NCBI GenBank assembly: GCA_947044365.1
Contig: OX345652.1
Location: 310,001 to 374,000 of the forward strand
DNA: 64,000 bases
Direction of reading: 5' to 3'
Source: Petrosia ficiformis
Lineage: Eukaryota > Porifera > Demospongiae > Haplosclerida > Petrosiidae
Of this stretch, positions 39,601 to 51,542 are shown piece by piece. The position numbers and the translations under genes were made by a program. The notes beneath the pieces are model-generated. The model was not told where the DNA came from, ran no database searches, and saw only the letters and a program-made list of their open reading frames with translations. The first letter of the stretch is position 1; each line of letters starts with the position of its first letter.

Positions 39601-42518
39601 TTTCTGTAAAGTTAAAACTACTGCAGCTGTGTGTAACATATTATAACATTTTGTCTTGAGTTTGGACCAGGTGAGTATTGTAGTCTTGTAGTTTGTGTCG
39701 CTGTAGTCGATGGTAGTAGTACACACTACACATACTTATACAAATTTTGGGTGTAGGAATGTAACTTTACACTTTTTGGTTAATACAAAAATGATTCTTT
39801 ATACAGATAATAAAACATCCTAACTATTTATCTGATGTACATGTATGATATGCTTAATTGTATATGAAATACACATATCAAAACTATACTATATATATAG
39901 TATGATAGTGACATAATCCCTTTGATGTGGTGAGTTCTATATATTATATTGTATATAGACTTTCCATGTGCACACTATGCAGGAGATGTCACCATCATAC
40001 AATATATTGTATATAGTACGCTAACAGGTCCTATATACAAAATATAGGACCCTTGTTTTGTGTCCTCGGATGTGATATAGCCCTTGCAGGCTTGGGCTAT
40101 ATCACATCCTCGGACACAAAACTCAATGATATTATAATTATAATTATTTTAATTACATACATGTGTGAATTGTATTCTTGGTTGATTATTCTCATCCATA
40201 GAGTATACTTCAACCACTCCATCATTTCTTCCCAAGAGAATGTCTGGTACTCCACTCTCATTAACATCAAAACAACTAATACTACTAATACCTAAATGTA
40301 TATATAATAGAATTAAGGATTTGTTAATTATACTATCTCATTAATTGTTTGGGAATACTGCAATTAACAGTAAGTCTCCAGTCTCCAGGATAGGTAAGTA
40401 ACGATAGATAGGTCTCCAGGATAGGTAAGTACCAATAGGTAGGTCTCCAGGATAGGTAAGTAATGATAGATAGGTCTCCAGGATAGGTAAGTACCAATAG
40501 GTAGGTCTCCAGGATAGGTAAGTGTACCAATAGGTAGGTCTCCAGGATAGGTAAGTACGAATAGGTAGGTCTCCAGGATAGGTAAGTGTACCAATAGGTA
40601 GGTCTCCAGGATAGGTAAGTAACGATAAGTATGTCTCCAGGATAGCGAAGTAACAATAGGTAGGTCTCCAGGATAGGTAAGTAACAATAGGTAGGTCTCC
40701 AGGATAGCGAAGTAACAGTAGGTAGGTCTCCAGGATAGGTAAGTAACAATAGGTAGGTCTCCAGGATAGCGAAGTAACAGTAGGTAGGTCTCCAGGATAG
40801 GTAAGTAACAATAGGTAGGTCTCCAGGATAGGTAACTACCAATAGGTAGGTCTCCAGGATAGGTAAGTACCAATAGGTAGGTCTCCAGGATAGGTAAGTA
40901 ATGATAGGTATGTCTCCAGGATAGCGAAGTAACAATAGGTAGGTATCCAGGATAGGTACGTAATAATAGGTAGGTCTCCAGGATAGGTAAGTAACGATAG
41001 GTATGTCTCCAGGATAGGTATGTAAGTAACGATAGGTAGGTCTCCAGGATAGGTAAGTAACAAGCTGTTCTTTCACAAAGTAGATATCACACCATATGAC
41101 CCTTGTCGTAATTACTAAGTGCAATGGTACATTGGTCACTATTCTGGGGCTGTATTATAAAAGGTGTTTATATTACAGCATCCTTAATGAAATAGGGAAC
41201 AAGATAATGACTAGCTTCAATTGCCATTTCAAAGAACTGTGAAATTAATTAGCAATTCATTGTATAATAATTATTTTAAAATCTCTTTAATGTGGACACT
41301 CTCAATACATGACACCTCTCTTAATAGAAGACTCAATACACCTCTCTTAGTGGGATTGAGTCTTAATGCAGTATGTTAATTATGCTATACATTGTAGGTA
41401 GATGAAATGTAGGACTAAAGATACAAGCTCAGTTAATATGTACATGTACATGTACATAGTTAGAGTTTTGAAATTGCTACTATTGGAATCTTTATTGGTT
41501 ACCATTCCATTATAAGGCTAACCTAACCACAGAGATGTAGTAATTAAATGGAGTTGAAAAGTACAAACAGCAGATGTTCTTAGTTTATATAGTCAACATA
41601 GAACTAATGTATAGTTTTGTGTAGGAGTAGCCTTAAGTATATGCAATAAATTTAACATTAACATGATGTCTTATCACATCTACTATTTCCTAGTAGTAAA
41701 GACACATATGGTATATAAAAACTGTTAATATTTTAGTTACTAAACAGTATACACACTGCACCTCACCTCCATATTTATGTTCATTAAGCATATCCCAACA
41801 ATACTCAGGAGCATCTCTGTAGAGAGAAGGAATGAGGACAATTACTAGTAGAGCACTTTATATTAATAGTACAAATGAGAAGTAATTTTCAAAAAGGGAA
41901 ACGTTTCTGGAAATGATGTAATACTTAATTTAAATCACTCGTCATTCTGCCATTTTGTACGGGAAGTCAATGAAATATGGTATCTACGAAGAACTAGTAT
42001 TAAGCTTCTTAGATTCCGAAATCCATTGACTTTCTGTACAAAATAGAGGAATGGCAAATGATTAAAGCAAGCATTTAATCAAAATTACTTTGAGTGAGTG
42101 TTCCTTTTTGAAAATTAAGTCACATGTACCTGTGCAGTCTAACGAGACCTAGACGTCCATCTTGAGTGCCATACAGTACTCCACAACCCTTATCTCCTGT
42201 GGTTTTAGCCAAAATAAACCAAGAGTTTTCATGAAGTATTTGTTTATTTTATACTGGAATGTATTAAATACATACATACCTCCATTTCCATCCTCAAGTG
42301 CAAGTACTGAAGGTGGTCCAGCCACTTCAAGCTCATAAACCAAATTTGAATCCTACATGTATATAATGGAACTACTAATATAATAATTTTATACATAATA
42401 TGTACTGAGAATAATCTGATGAATGTGAATAATGAACATCATGACTATAATAAATGTACACATACATGCATTATGTACACTAGACTGCATGTCTCAATCA
42501 TCAGCATTTTTTACACAG

Positions 42519-42558
<40 letters not shown>

Positions 42559-45500
42559 ATCTGTGTTAATGATTCACAGATTTTATATCTAATAGCATTT
42601 CAAAGCTTTGTTTATACATGGACATCAGTTAATTACTAAATGATAAATAAGATTGCCTAGCAACTAACTAACCTTTAAAGCACATTCTTGGCAGGCTATT
42701 ACTGGCATTATATTATGTGATGTACATTCAATAGGCCAGTGATAACACTGAATTGATTGCCACTAACTAACCTTTAACACTCTCAAAGCACAGTCTTGGC
42801 AGGCTATTACTGGCATTATATTATGTGATGTACATTCAATAGGCCAGTGATAACACTGAATTGATTGCCACTAACTAACCTTTAACACTCTCAAAGCACA
42901 GTCTTGGCAGGCTATTACTGGCATTATATTATGTGATGTACATTCAATAGGCCAGTGATAACACTGAATTGATTGCCACTAACTAACCTTTAACACTCTC
43001 AAAGCACATTCTTGGCAGGCTAATACTGGCATTACATTATGTGATGTACATTCAACAGGCCAGTGATAACACAGAATTGATTGCAACTAACTAACCTTTA
43101 ACACTCTCAAAGCACAGTCTTGGCAGGCTATTACTGGCATTACATTATGTGATGTACGTTCGACAGGCCAGTGATAACACAGAATTGATTGCCACTAACC
43201 TTTAACACTCTCAAAGCACAGTCTTGGCAGGCTATTACTGGCATTACATTATGTGATGTACGTTCGACAGGTAATGATAACACTGAATTGATTGTATCAG
43301 ATGACAGGAAATAATCAGTGTCTTTACAATCAATGTAATGATTGTAAACATATGAACCTGATGTGAACAAATGATTACCATCAACCCACCTGAATAATTA
43401 AAAAAGATAAGGTTGTATCACTTCATATTTAACAAAGGTACATTCTTAATACCACAGGTGTGCTGTGCTGCAATATTTTTAAAACATATCTATTAAATAC
43501 ATGACTCAGTGTAGACTCATTCAGTGACAGGTTGGCATGCTATGTGTGTACCACAATGAAAATTTTATTGAGTCAGCAACAATCATGATTATATGTTACA
43601 TGTACATTGGAGTCAGCTACATTGAAATATAATAATTATAGTAAATGATTATGATAATCATGCTACATTCAATGAGCTATGAGGTGAGTAATATGATAAA
43701 GTCAATGGCTCACATGCTACGTATTGGTTCAGTTAGATTGCTTTCGAATTTCAGGAATTGTTTTCCTTTTTTTGTATGAGCTTTTACTTGAGTACCAGCA
43801 GAGATAAAGATACGATCAGGAATACCCCCTGGAGCTCCATCTACAATTATATAATGATGTAAATGAAACTTCCTGACATTAACGAGGAACATAGCTAGCC
43901 AAATAAGTTGTAACATGATATACATGTGTAGATAGTTTGATGGTACATTTGTACATGTGTGTGTGGTTAATGACATATGATGTATGTTATGCTAGTGTAT
44001 AGTACTAGTAAATACTTGTGGTTGATGACATGATAGCTCTATCTCTTGTGGTTGTTGGTAATGTGTGCTTACCATGTGCTAATACATGTGTAAATGTGTA
44101 AACCAGCCACTCCTATTGGCTAATTACATTACTTTAGCAGTTGCTGTAGATATTGATTTTACCAGATAAGGTTTCAAATATTTTATTTTTATATAGTAAA
44201 TGTGTAGTGAACAAATTGGAAATTCATTATAATGCAATCCTATACATATCGTGGTACATATAACAAAGTACACATTGTATATAATTGACCCTCTCCCAGA
44301 GGGGATTACCACATTGCATCTGCATGTGTGAACACTAAACTTCAATCAATATACATGTACATGTCCATCCCATGTCTATCTGCTAATTTTGAAATGAAAA
44401 GATTGGACTTATAGATTATCATACTTAGCTGAAGAGTAGATATAGATGGTCCAGGAAGAGTCTTGAAAACAATCTGACAGTCTCCTCTCTTCATTCCAAA
44501 ACAAGTTAAAATTCCATCTTGGTCACCAATAGCAACCTAAAATGAATGTATTGTGTATTGAGTGTGAGTAGATTTGTAGCCAATGTTCTTTTTTAGTAAT
44601 GTAATATCATGTAAAGCATAAATGAATAGCAGAGAAGCTCTTCAAACACACCAATTACTTCATTGTGGAGGGTTTTAGTCAAAGAGGCAAAGGAGGGTGG
44701 CCCACTCTCCTTCTCTGTCTAAATTCCTTTGATGTGGTCATGCTTTTGACATTGCCACCCTCCTTCCTCTGAGCTCTGACTAAAACCTTGGTATATGTGT
44801 ATATGTATTAACAGACACAAGTAGAACCTTTTGCACTCCCTTAGCTGTTGGAAGTATCCTCATAGTATTTGGTGATGTAGGAGCGACCTAGAATGTACAT
44901 CACAAAGATATGCAATATTGTTAATTCAGTGACCACTTATAGTTACATATAGGACATGTATATTTGGTTTCTCAAGTTACTAAAAGGGTTGTTGACTAAC
45001 TTTCATTATAATTAGTTAGTAGTTAATTAACTAAAACACATGTTTTACTAGTAGACTTGTAATGTAGCTACAGTTTAGCTAATTAACTTTACTAAACGAT
45101 TTTAGTTAACTACTAATGAACAACACAAAATGACTTACAAAACACTTCATTAGAGTCTATAGTGTGTAATGATTTATGTCTAACACCTTACTGACATGAA
45201 AACATGTACTAAATAGGTATGTATTTCACACAAGAATAATTGCTAATGAAATTATAAAACATGTGAAAAGCATGTGAAAAACTTTCCATATATATATATG
45301 ATTATATATATGAGTGTACATGTACTTATATGTGTGTGTGTGTCAATCTGTAAATGGTGAATGTGTGAACCATGAATGCATGTATGGTTTTATGAATGTA
45401 TGTATTATGTACATGTATATATGCATGTATATACGAGTGTGTGTGTATGTGTGTGTTTGGACATATATACACAATTATATACATAGGTATGGTCAATATG

Positions 45501-47005
45501 CATTGACTATATATACAGTGTGTACTATTTAAAATCTCTATTTTAGTAATGAACATTACAAGTTGAGGAATGCTACTCACCAAAAGCGTTCACTCATGAC
45601 CTATTATATCTATAATAATTCCAATAATATACAATATAGTTAATATGTACATAGACTTCATTATGGCATAGTGATAAACAGATTACAACTTTGTGTAGTA
45701 ACGTGAGGATTACAATAAGGATAGAGTATACACATACTTCCATATATGGTAATTCTCAAGAAGTTCTTTTTTTAGAAGTGGTTATTCTTAGCACACAGAT
45801 TATTATAGTAATTGTATAGCAATAGTCAATATAAGCATTCCAACTATTCTAATTATGTGAAAGAACATTAGTGTACAATGGACTTACATCAAAATAACAA
45901 TTGATTTACGTTAGCCTAACAAAGTGAAAATGATTATAAGTATATATAAAACATCACACAAATTCTCACACAACCAGACCCATCTCATTGCGAGTGAAGT
46001 GAAAGATTTGGTAAAAGTCAACTTGTGCAAGGAAGCTAAATACGACAATGTGCAATACCATGTTTACATGTGACATGTGAATAAGTGACAAAAACAAACG
46101 AGTGTGATTATCATATCTGATTGGCATGTTCCATTTTGGATCATTGCGTCGTATAAGTTGCTTTTTACCAGACAGTTCACTTGTTTGCAGTGTGATGGAT
46201 CTGGCTATGCGAGACTACATCACTCACATCCAGTTTTTCACACTTGTAGACTTTTATCTCACTCATTCACCTTTCATCTACTCTCCATTTTTAATGGCAC
46301 CATTTAATTTCTCTGTTTCATAATTCCTTTTTAGACTATCATTGTCTTTGCATGAATTTACGTGATTCAATGGTACACAATCTAGTGTCATTAACAACTA
46401 TGTACGTACATACATATGTACACATACATACATATATACACGTACATACATGTGCGTAGCACTGGAGTACCAATAAGTTCATTAGTACATACGAGTTTGG
46501 AAAGGCAACAGTACTTGAATAGCTACAAAACGCCAGTAGGAAACAGATTGGAAGTGTATAAAACAGTACTTGAATAGCTACAAAACGCTAGTAGGAAACA
46601 GATTGGAAGTGTATAAAACTAATTAATAGTACAGTGAAAATTGGGAGGAGATAAAACGTGAATTAGTAAGATAGATGTCTCCTAAAATACTGGTGTGAGT
46701 GATGTTGTCTTTTGTAGCTAACGTACTTTAATTAAAATATGGGCACCAGTCGACAAGAAGGTATGTCATACAGCTTCGCTTATGTACATGTACGTATATA
46801 AATACTATAACTAATGTATACACTCTGTTTATGTTATAGAGCAGATATAAACTCTATATCACTAAACAGGGTTTGTATTCTAATTAATGCCCATCCCTAG
46901 CCCCTCCCTTTTAAGTTTTATATCTTGATCTGTAGAAAGGAAAGAAAAAAAAACAAAATTGTTACTCACTTGATGATAAAACACAGGAGAGAGTTCAAGT
47001 TCCAT
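33637..47005 (-). CDS. BBS7: Bardet-Biedl syndrome 7 protein (BBSome subunit)
   Basis: 19 exons: 47005-46970, 44887-44819, 44536-44425, 43840-43714, 43389-43200, 42352-42280, 42196-42130, 41816-41767, 40291-40161, 38694-38519, 38133-37962, 37910-37809, 37743-37684, 37184-36880, 36181-36072, 35652-35488, 34270-34208, 34149-34109, 33729-33637. These splice in phase to 713 residues; human BBS7 has 715. N-terminal beta-propeller segments ([40 protein letters not shown]), a coiled-coil linker, then C-terminal platform segments ([41 protein letters not shown]) follow human BBS7 closely. Role: BBSome subunit that carries membrane cargo in cilia. Several introns are filled with repeats. Divergent from the PH-domain gene; an X-box lies in the shared promoter. 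Confidence 0.95.
34317..34772. repeat. 23/24-bp minisatellite in a BBS7 intron
   Basis: About 19 copies of aatgccagcatgtgggtcaa-ttac, alternating between 24-base (GGG) and 23-base (GG) forms. It produces long spurious open frames in all three plus-strand frames. Confidence 0.95.
35020..35145. mobile_element. Foldback element, family 'tgctatatcag', copy 1
   Basis: Inverted arms gtgctatatcagattt and aatctgatatagcac flank a centre with taggcctgagggca; the outer part ggcgtgttataa recurs at both ends. A related copy is at 39481-39600. In a BBS7 intron. Confidence 0.7.
35676..35870. mobile_element. MITE-like element, family 'ttttgatangc', copy 1
   Basis: About 195 bases that match 56083-56288 closely (for example ttggcccaaagagcttctta). 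The copy at 56083 keeps inverted ends (ttttgataagctt and aacttatcaaaa); here the right end is lost. In a BBS7 intron. Confidence 0.75.
36391..36785. mobile_element. MITE-like element, TTAGTTAACTAAA family (long copy)
   Basis: Begins tagtcttgttttagtt and ends aactaaaacaacacta (inverted), with internal duplications of a block reading gtagacttgtaatttagtta. Related to 18046-18253. Confidence 0.65.
39481..39600. mobile_element. Foldback element, family 'tgctatatcag', copy 2
   Basis: Matches 35020-35145: cctatgagtgctatatcag on the left, aatctgatacagcac on the right, with ggcctgagggca in the centre. In a BBS7 intron. Confidence 0.7.
39895..40128. mobile_element. Nested-palindrome repeat, copy 1
   Basis: Contains tatgatagtgaca...tgtcaccatcata and tgtcctcggatgtgatatag...ctatatcacatcctcggaca as inverted pairs. 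A second copy lies at 59895-60165 in the phosphorylase kinase gene. Here it ends about 30 bases from a BBS7 exon. Confidence 0.75.
40372..41062. repeat. 31-bp minisatellite in a BBS7 intron
   Basis: About 22 copies of a 31-base unit built on aggtctccaggataggtaag followed by taacaatagg. The unit lacks stops in several frames, so long artificial open frames ([16 protein letters not shown] repeats) appear on the minus strand. Not coding: 31 is not a multiple of three and the BBS7 exons lie outside it. Confidence 0.95.
41880..42120. mobile_element. MITE-like inverted-repeat element next to a BBS7 exon
   Basis: Ends gtaattttcaaaaaggga and tcctttttgaaaattaag are inverted copies. Inside, gccattttgtacgggaagtc and gactttctgtacaaaataga form a second inverted pair. 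The right end is about 10 bases from the BBS7 exon at 42130. Confidence 0.7.
42520..42557. repeat. (GT)n microsatellite
   Basis: Uninterrupted GT run in a BBS7 intron. Confidence 0.95.
42663..43268 (-). repeat. ~110-bp tandem duplications of the end of a BBS7 exon with its splice donor
   Basis: Five to six units, each containing a copy of the 3' end of the exon at 43389-43200 (reading [20 protein letters not shown] on the minus strand) plus the donor AAAG/gttagt and following intron. The outermost unit (ending at 43200) belongs to the true exon; the others lie downstream in the intron. Differences between units are few, so the expansion is recent or homogenised. Confidence 0.85.
44670..44792. 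mobile_element. Foldback element in a BBS7 intron
   Basis: Left arm ggttttagtcaaagaggcaa...ggagggtggc and right arm gccaccctccttcctctg...tgactaaaacc are inverted copies around a centre with cctttgatgtggtca. The same centre motif occurs at 29037 and near 39918 and 59928. Confidence 0.65.
44968..45130. mobile_element. TTAGTTAACTAAA-family remnant
   Basis: Degenerate sequence with gtagacttgtaatgtagcta and repeated ttagttaactaa motifs, ending gaacaacaca; related to 36391-36785. BBS7 intron 1-2 area. Confidence 0.5.
46507..46616. repeat. 55-bp direct duplication
   Basis: Two adjacent copies of a 55-base unit (starting aacagtacttgaatagctac) that differ at one base, in BBS7 intron 1. Confidence 0.9.
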
Positions 47006-47063
47006 TTTGAAATTGGAAACAAGTATAAAAAATAATAAATAAAATTAATACTGAGTAGAGTTA

Positions 47064-47076
47064 GTTGCTAAGCAAC
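47064..47076. promoter_or_regulatory. X-box (RFX-family binding site) in the BBS7 promoter
   Basis: GTTGCTAAGCAAC, a perfect palindrome that fits the RFX X-box consensus RYYNYY-n(1-3)-RRNRAC. It lies 59 bases upstream of the BBS7 start codon. In nematodes and vertebrates BBS genes are controlled by RFX factors through such sites close to the start. A CACGTG E-box lies at about 47091-47096. The divergent PH-domain gene starts about 30-130 bases further right and could share it. Confidence 0.75.
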
Positions 47077-47099
47077 AAATAGCATTAAATCACGTGATC

Positions 47100-47205
47100 C
47101 TCGTCGGTATTATTGCAGTTCGCAGTTGGCCGCTCGTCACTTTGTGTGTAACTTGTCGACTTTGACGTTTCTACTCCTTTTGTTGCTGCGAGTTTTGTGC
47201 ACGGT
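47100..47205 (+). other. Likely 5' non-coding exon of the PH-domain gene
   Basis: GC-richer stretch without a usable ATG, ending in a good donor (GTGCACG/gtgagattt at about 47204). The next acceptor, tgcttttcag at about 48296, lies 22 bases before the start codon. A leader exon followed by a 1.1-kb intron is the simplest reading; no transcript was seen. Confidence 0.5.
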
Positions 47206-48317
47206 GAGATTTATATATTTTTATTATGTGTATCATTGCATTTTAAATAATTATCTGATGCATATGCATGATAGATAATATTCAAATTACTTTACATTTT
47301 CGTATCACTCATTTATGCATAATTATGATTTTCCCTTGCTATATGCACATGTACATGCATTGTACTAATTGCTATTTATTCTTTTTGTTACTAATATAAA
47401 CTAATTTTGTTACTGTAAACTGCCTTTGCTATAGTGATAGTAAATGCTCATTGTAATACAATCACTGTATGTTACATGGTCTGGCTGCATTTTCAGAGTG
47501 GAATTTTGTATGATTCTTTCGTTGAAAAAAGTAAAATATTTTGAGTGAACATACAAAAGCTTCTGTTATTAGTTATTTCAGGTGCAGGTCAAAGTTACAA
47601 ATTAGGTCCACCTGTATCATAACATTGTGTGGTTACTAATTCATATTTTCTTTATTCAAACACATCAAAAGTCTTGAAATCTATTTTGTATATATGCTGC
47701 TTGACTTGTGTTAAAATTAACACCAGGAGTATTAATTATACACAATACTTCATTAAATGTATCACTTTATACTTTACTGTTATTCTTCCTTTGAAAGTCA
47801 ACACTTGTGGTACTATAGTTGAACATCTTGGATGTTTTTGTTATTTATGGCTGCTCTTTATAGAATAAACTGTTTTGCTATTTGTATGTGTACATGTACA
47901 CATACATAATTATTGAACATGCATTGTTATGTAATAGGATGTATTACCTATGTACCTGAGTAATTTACATAACATAAATTTGTTTGCTACTGCAAAACTA
48001 ATTGCAAGTATACTATTGACATAATTATGTACAATAATTGAAAAGCAAATCTCTTTTAAGGGGATAATATACACCATGTCCTTTTATGGGCATATTGTTC
48101 TTGTGTTATAGCTTAGACAAACACACACCTTGATGTGCTAACAGGTTTTTTTCATCACGTGATCACACAATTCTCTACTACATCATTTATAGTATGTTTA
48201 TATAACTTTTACTATTGTTTGTGTTTCATTGAAATTTCCTTATTTGTACGTATTTTGATTTACAACATTTTATATTTTATATTTCTGCTTTTCAGATTAA
48301 ATACAAATTACATCATT

Positions 48318-50868
48318 ATGTCTGAAACTACAGAAACTCCAATTGAAGAGCAACCGAAAACTGAAGGTCTGTATTAATTAATGAATGTAATGTTTGAAAC
48401 ACTAACCAGTGTGACTAAATACACTTTATTGCCTAGTTTGTTGTTTGTTATGATTTATGCTACTTACACAGATGTAAATATAATTATTTATTACCACAAG
48501 AACCAAGTTATAGTACATCGTATAGGGTGTGACATTAACCAATTTGAAATTTGCATTTTTATTAACAGTCTATTGTGAATATTATGTAATTTTTTATTGA
48601 TAGTAAAGTATATTATAATGAACATGCAGTAACGCCTTTCTAGTACAAGTATATAGCCATCTGCTAATTTTCAATTGACTTGTTGGCCCTCTTTTTAAGC
48701 CACCATCTACACTTTTAATACTCTCAGAACCTAAGACAGAAGAAACAAAACCAGAGGAAACCAAGACAGAAGAGACGAAGGAAGAACCTAAAACTGAGGA
48801 ACCAAAACCTGAAGAGCCGAAACCTGAAGAGCCAAAACCAGAAGAGCCAAAACCTGAAGAGCCAAAACCTGAAGAACAAGGTGGGTAATATATTATAAGT
48901 AGTGGCATAATAAGCAAATATGCTTAATGCGGCTTGAAGGAAAATTGTTTATATCTCATTAATTATTCATGAAGGGTGTGGTCAGTAATTTAATTTCTGT
49001 GTTATACCGCCACTTGCCTACTGGTTGAAGGGTTCAAACCCCCCATGCCTAATTGTATCCTATTATTATTATATCTATATGTTTAGCTACTGGAGGAAAA
49101 GAGGAGGAACCAAAACCGAAGCCAAAAGCAGAAAAACCACCTGTTGATCGTAAAGTAGTATTTGAAGGATCCCTTACCAGAAGAGGTATTTACAGCTCTT
49201 TAGTTGAATGTGAAAAGTAATAGACAGTTCTATATTTCAGGAAACATTTTTAAGAAGTATAAGAAGGAATTTGTATCTCTAGAAGCAGAAGGGGCTATAC
49301 TAAGATCCTATAAAGATAATAGTCTTAAAAGTACCAACCAACAAGTACAGCTACAAGTAAGTGAATTAAAACACAATGTTGAACCGTGTCCTTCAAATAT
49401 GTCACTTTTTGCTAGTTCTGTAGCAGTGTTTCACTTAGAACTGAAGAGCATGTTGCTGGTGGATGGCCAACAGATGTGGAGACCGAGAGATGCTTTGTGG
49501 TGGTAGCAAAATCAACTTCTTACTTTGTTGCTGAAACAGCAGAAAATGCAAAGTAAGAAATAGATTTAATGTGTTTCTATTTAAATTTTTTCGTAATAAA
49601 ATAGAGTGCATTGTGTTAGTATGTACGTACAATCAATTATATACATACAAACTGCCAGCTATGAGTAATTGCTGTAGATCATTACTTGTACTGAATGTAT
49701 GGAAGCACCATGTACTGTTTACGTATAGTATTGAAGTCTGTTTCCTATTATTAGTAAATTTATTTCTGTCTTTTTAGAGAATGGATTGAGAAGATATCAG
49801 AAGCTAAAGAAAAATATTATGTAGTAAGTTGACCATATACATGTACATATACATGTTACATGTACATGTAATGTGTACATGTAACATGTGTATGAATGTA
49901 CTATATATAAAATTGAAATGTTGTTCTCCATTTCAGGAACCTCCACCAAAGCCTGAAAAGAAGCTCAGCGTTTCCAAAAAGAAGAAATCTGAGGAAGAAA
50001 AACCAGAAGAAAAGACCGAAGAGGCAACTGATGATAGTAAAAAAACAGAGGGTGCTACTGCAGTGGTAAGTATGTGTTGTATAATGTATCTACTTATATA
50101 ATTAATATTATGAGTACAATGAATTGTGTATAATTGTATAATTATTATACCACTCTCTGAAAGGTAACCAGTGAGGGCGAGGCTAAACCCGAGGAAACCA
50201 AACCAGAGGAACCTAAACCAGAGGAAACCAAACCAGAGGAACCCAAACCCGAGGAACCCAAACCAGAGGAACCTAAACCAGAGGAACCCAAACCAGAAGA
50301 ACCTAAACCAGAGGAACCCAAACCAAAGGAACCCAAACCAGAGGAACCCAAACCAGAAGAACCTAAACCAGAGGAACCCAAACCAGAGGAACCCAAACCA
50401 GAAGAACCTAAACCAGAGGAACCCAAACCAGAGGAAACAACGGAAGAAGCGAAACCAGAAGAAACATCTGAAGAGAAACCTAAAGAGGATGGAGGTCAGA
50501 ATACATGACTATTAATTACATGCTATAATAGCATCTTATAAAGATATATACGTGTAAAACTCACCATGGATGTGAAAAGGGACCTTCGTAAAAACAAATA
50601 TTTATTCTTAAACACTCACCATATGCCCGGCAATGTATAGGAAAACAAATAAATTTGATATCTTAGACAAGACAATAGTTGGATACCTCACTTCCTTTTC
50701 AAAATGGCTGAATAGCGAATATGTTTATGTTTAAGCATTTATGTATTATCTGGCTTAGAGTCCCTTTTTCGTAGTCATGGTTACATATTCTACTCACTTA
50801 AAGCTAATGTTTTTCACTCACATTCTCCATCTATTAGGTGATGAAACTACTGAAGGAGGAGATCAATA
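48318..50868 (+). CDS. PH-domain protein with Lys-Pro-Glu-Glu-Pro repeats
   Basis: 366 residues from nine exons: 48318-48366, 48728-48880, 49087-49195, 49241-49356, 49416-49552, 49778-49823, 49937-50065, 50164-50494, 50838-50868. An acidic N-terminal part with EEPKPEEPKPEE repeats leads into a pleckstrin-homology domain over roughly residues 90-200: VVFEGSLTRRGNIFKKYKKE, FVSLEAEGAILRSYKD, then CFVVVAKSTSYFVAETAENA and KEWIEKISEAKEKY, with the conserved Trp of the C-terminal helix. A second, longer KPEEP tract follows, then GDETTEGGDQ. PH domains bind phosphoinositides or proteins, so membrane targeting is likely; no named orthologue is recognised. It shares a divergent promoter with BBS7. Confidence 0.82.
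50195..50440 (+). repeat. 15-bp coding repeat (KPEEP)
   Basis: About 16 in-frame copies of gaggaacccaaacca or close variants, encoding EEPKP. A shorter tract of the same type is in the second exon (48795-48875). Unit length keeps the frame when copy number changes. Confidence 0.92.
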
Positions 50869-51542
50869 AGTATATAGACGAACATACATATGATTTACTA
50901 ATTAATGACAGTAATTCTCATACAATCTTTTCCTCTTCTCTTCTTCCATTGTTATTGTACATTTGTCCACTTCCTTTTTGTCAATAAGGTGTACATGCAC
51001 CTGTTAATTAAAAAATATAGTATTTTGTTTTTTTAGAATTTGATCGTAAATATAATTATGTATAATATTGGTGCATATGCTTTTGTACATAATTATATAT
51101 TATAATATATTTACATTGCACATCATCATAGAGACCTTAGTGCAACCAGTTAGGCATTTTAAAAATCATTTATTTCAAACATTATTTTTCCTCTGTGTTT
51201 TTCATCATGAACTGATAATTATATACATAGGTTTAAATTTATTTTTGTGAAGTGTGTTTTGTGTGTTTATCAAATTTTCATTAAAAAATAATTATATTTT
51301 AAAATCTGGCATACATACGTATATATATACACGCGTACATGTACATACGTATACAATGGTGTTTTATAACATACCAAACCAATTGTTAAACAATTGGTTC
51401 GGTATGTTATAAACCACCATTGTTGGAATATTCTTATTCCATTAACAGTAGTAGTGACATTGCCTTACATCTGAATGGAAAATATCATTAGTTGAAAGAG
51501 GTGTGCATTAGTTCCTATTATTAACCCTTTGCATTCTCCATT
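50869..51542. other. Spacer between the PH-domain gene and PHKA, with a perfect hairpin
   Basis: Holds the 3' end of the PH-domain gene and the promoter of the phosphorylase kinase gene. At 51353-51422 an inverted repeat (caatggtgttttataacata and tatgttataaaccaccattg, about 34-base arms, 2 mismatches) is probably a tiny foldback element. Confidence 0.65.
51353..51422. repeat. 34-bp-arm inverted repeat
   Basis: Arms meet at aattgttaaacaatt with almost no loop. It is not followed by a T-run and this is a eukaryotic genome, so it is not a bacterial-type terminator. Confidence 0.75.

Noticed and set aside
40333..41139. A 268-codon minus-strand frame of [16 protein letters not shown] repeats
   Set aside because: The 31-bp minisatellite lacks stops, so every frame is open; it sits between two BBS7 exons.
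49020..49060. Possible tRNA gene (gggttcaaacccccc looks like a B box)
   Set aside because: No A box at proper distance and no cloverleaf could be drawn.
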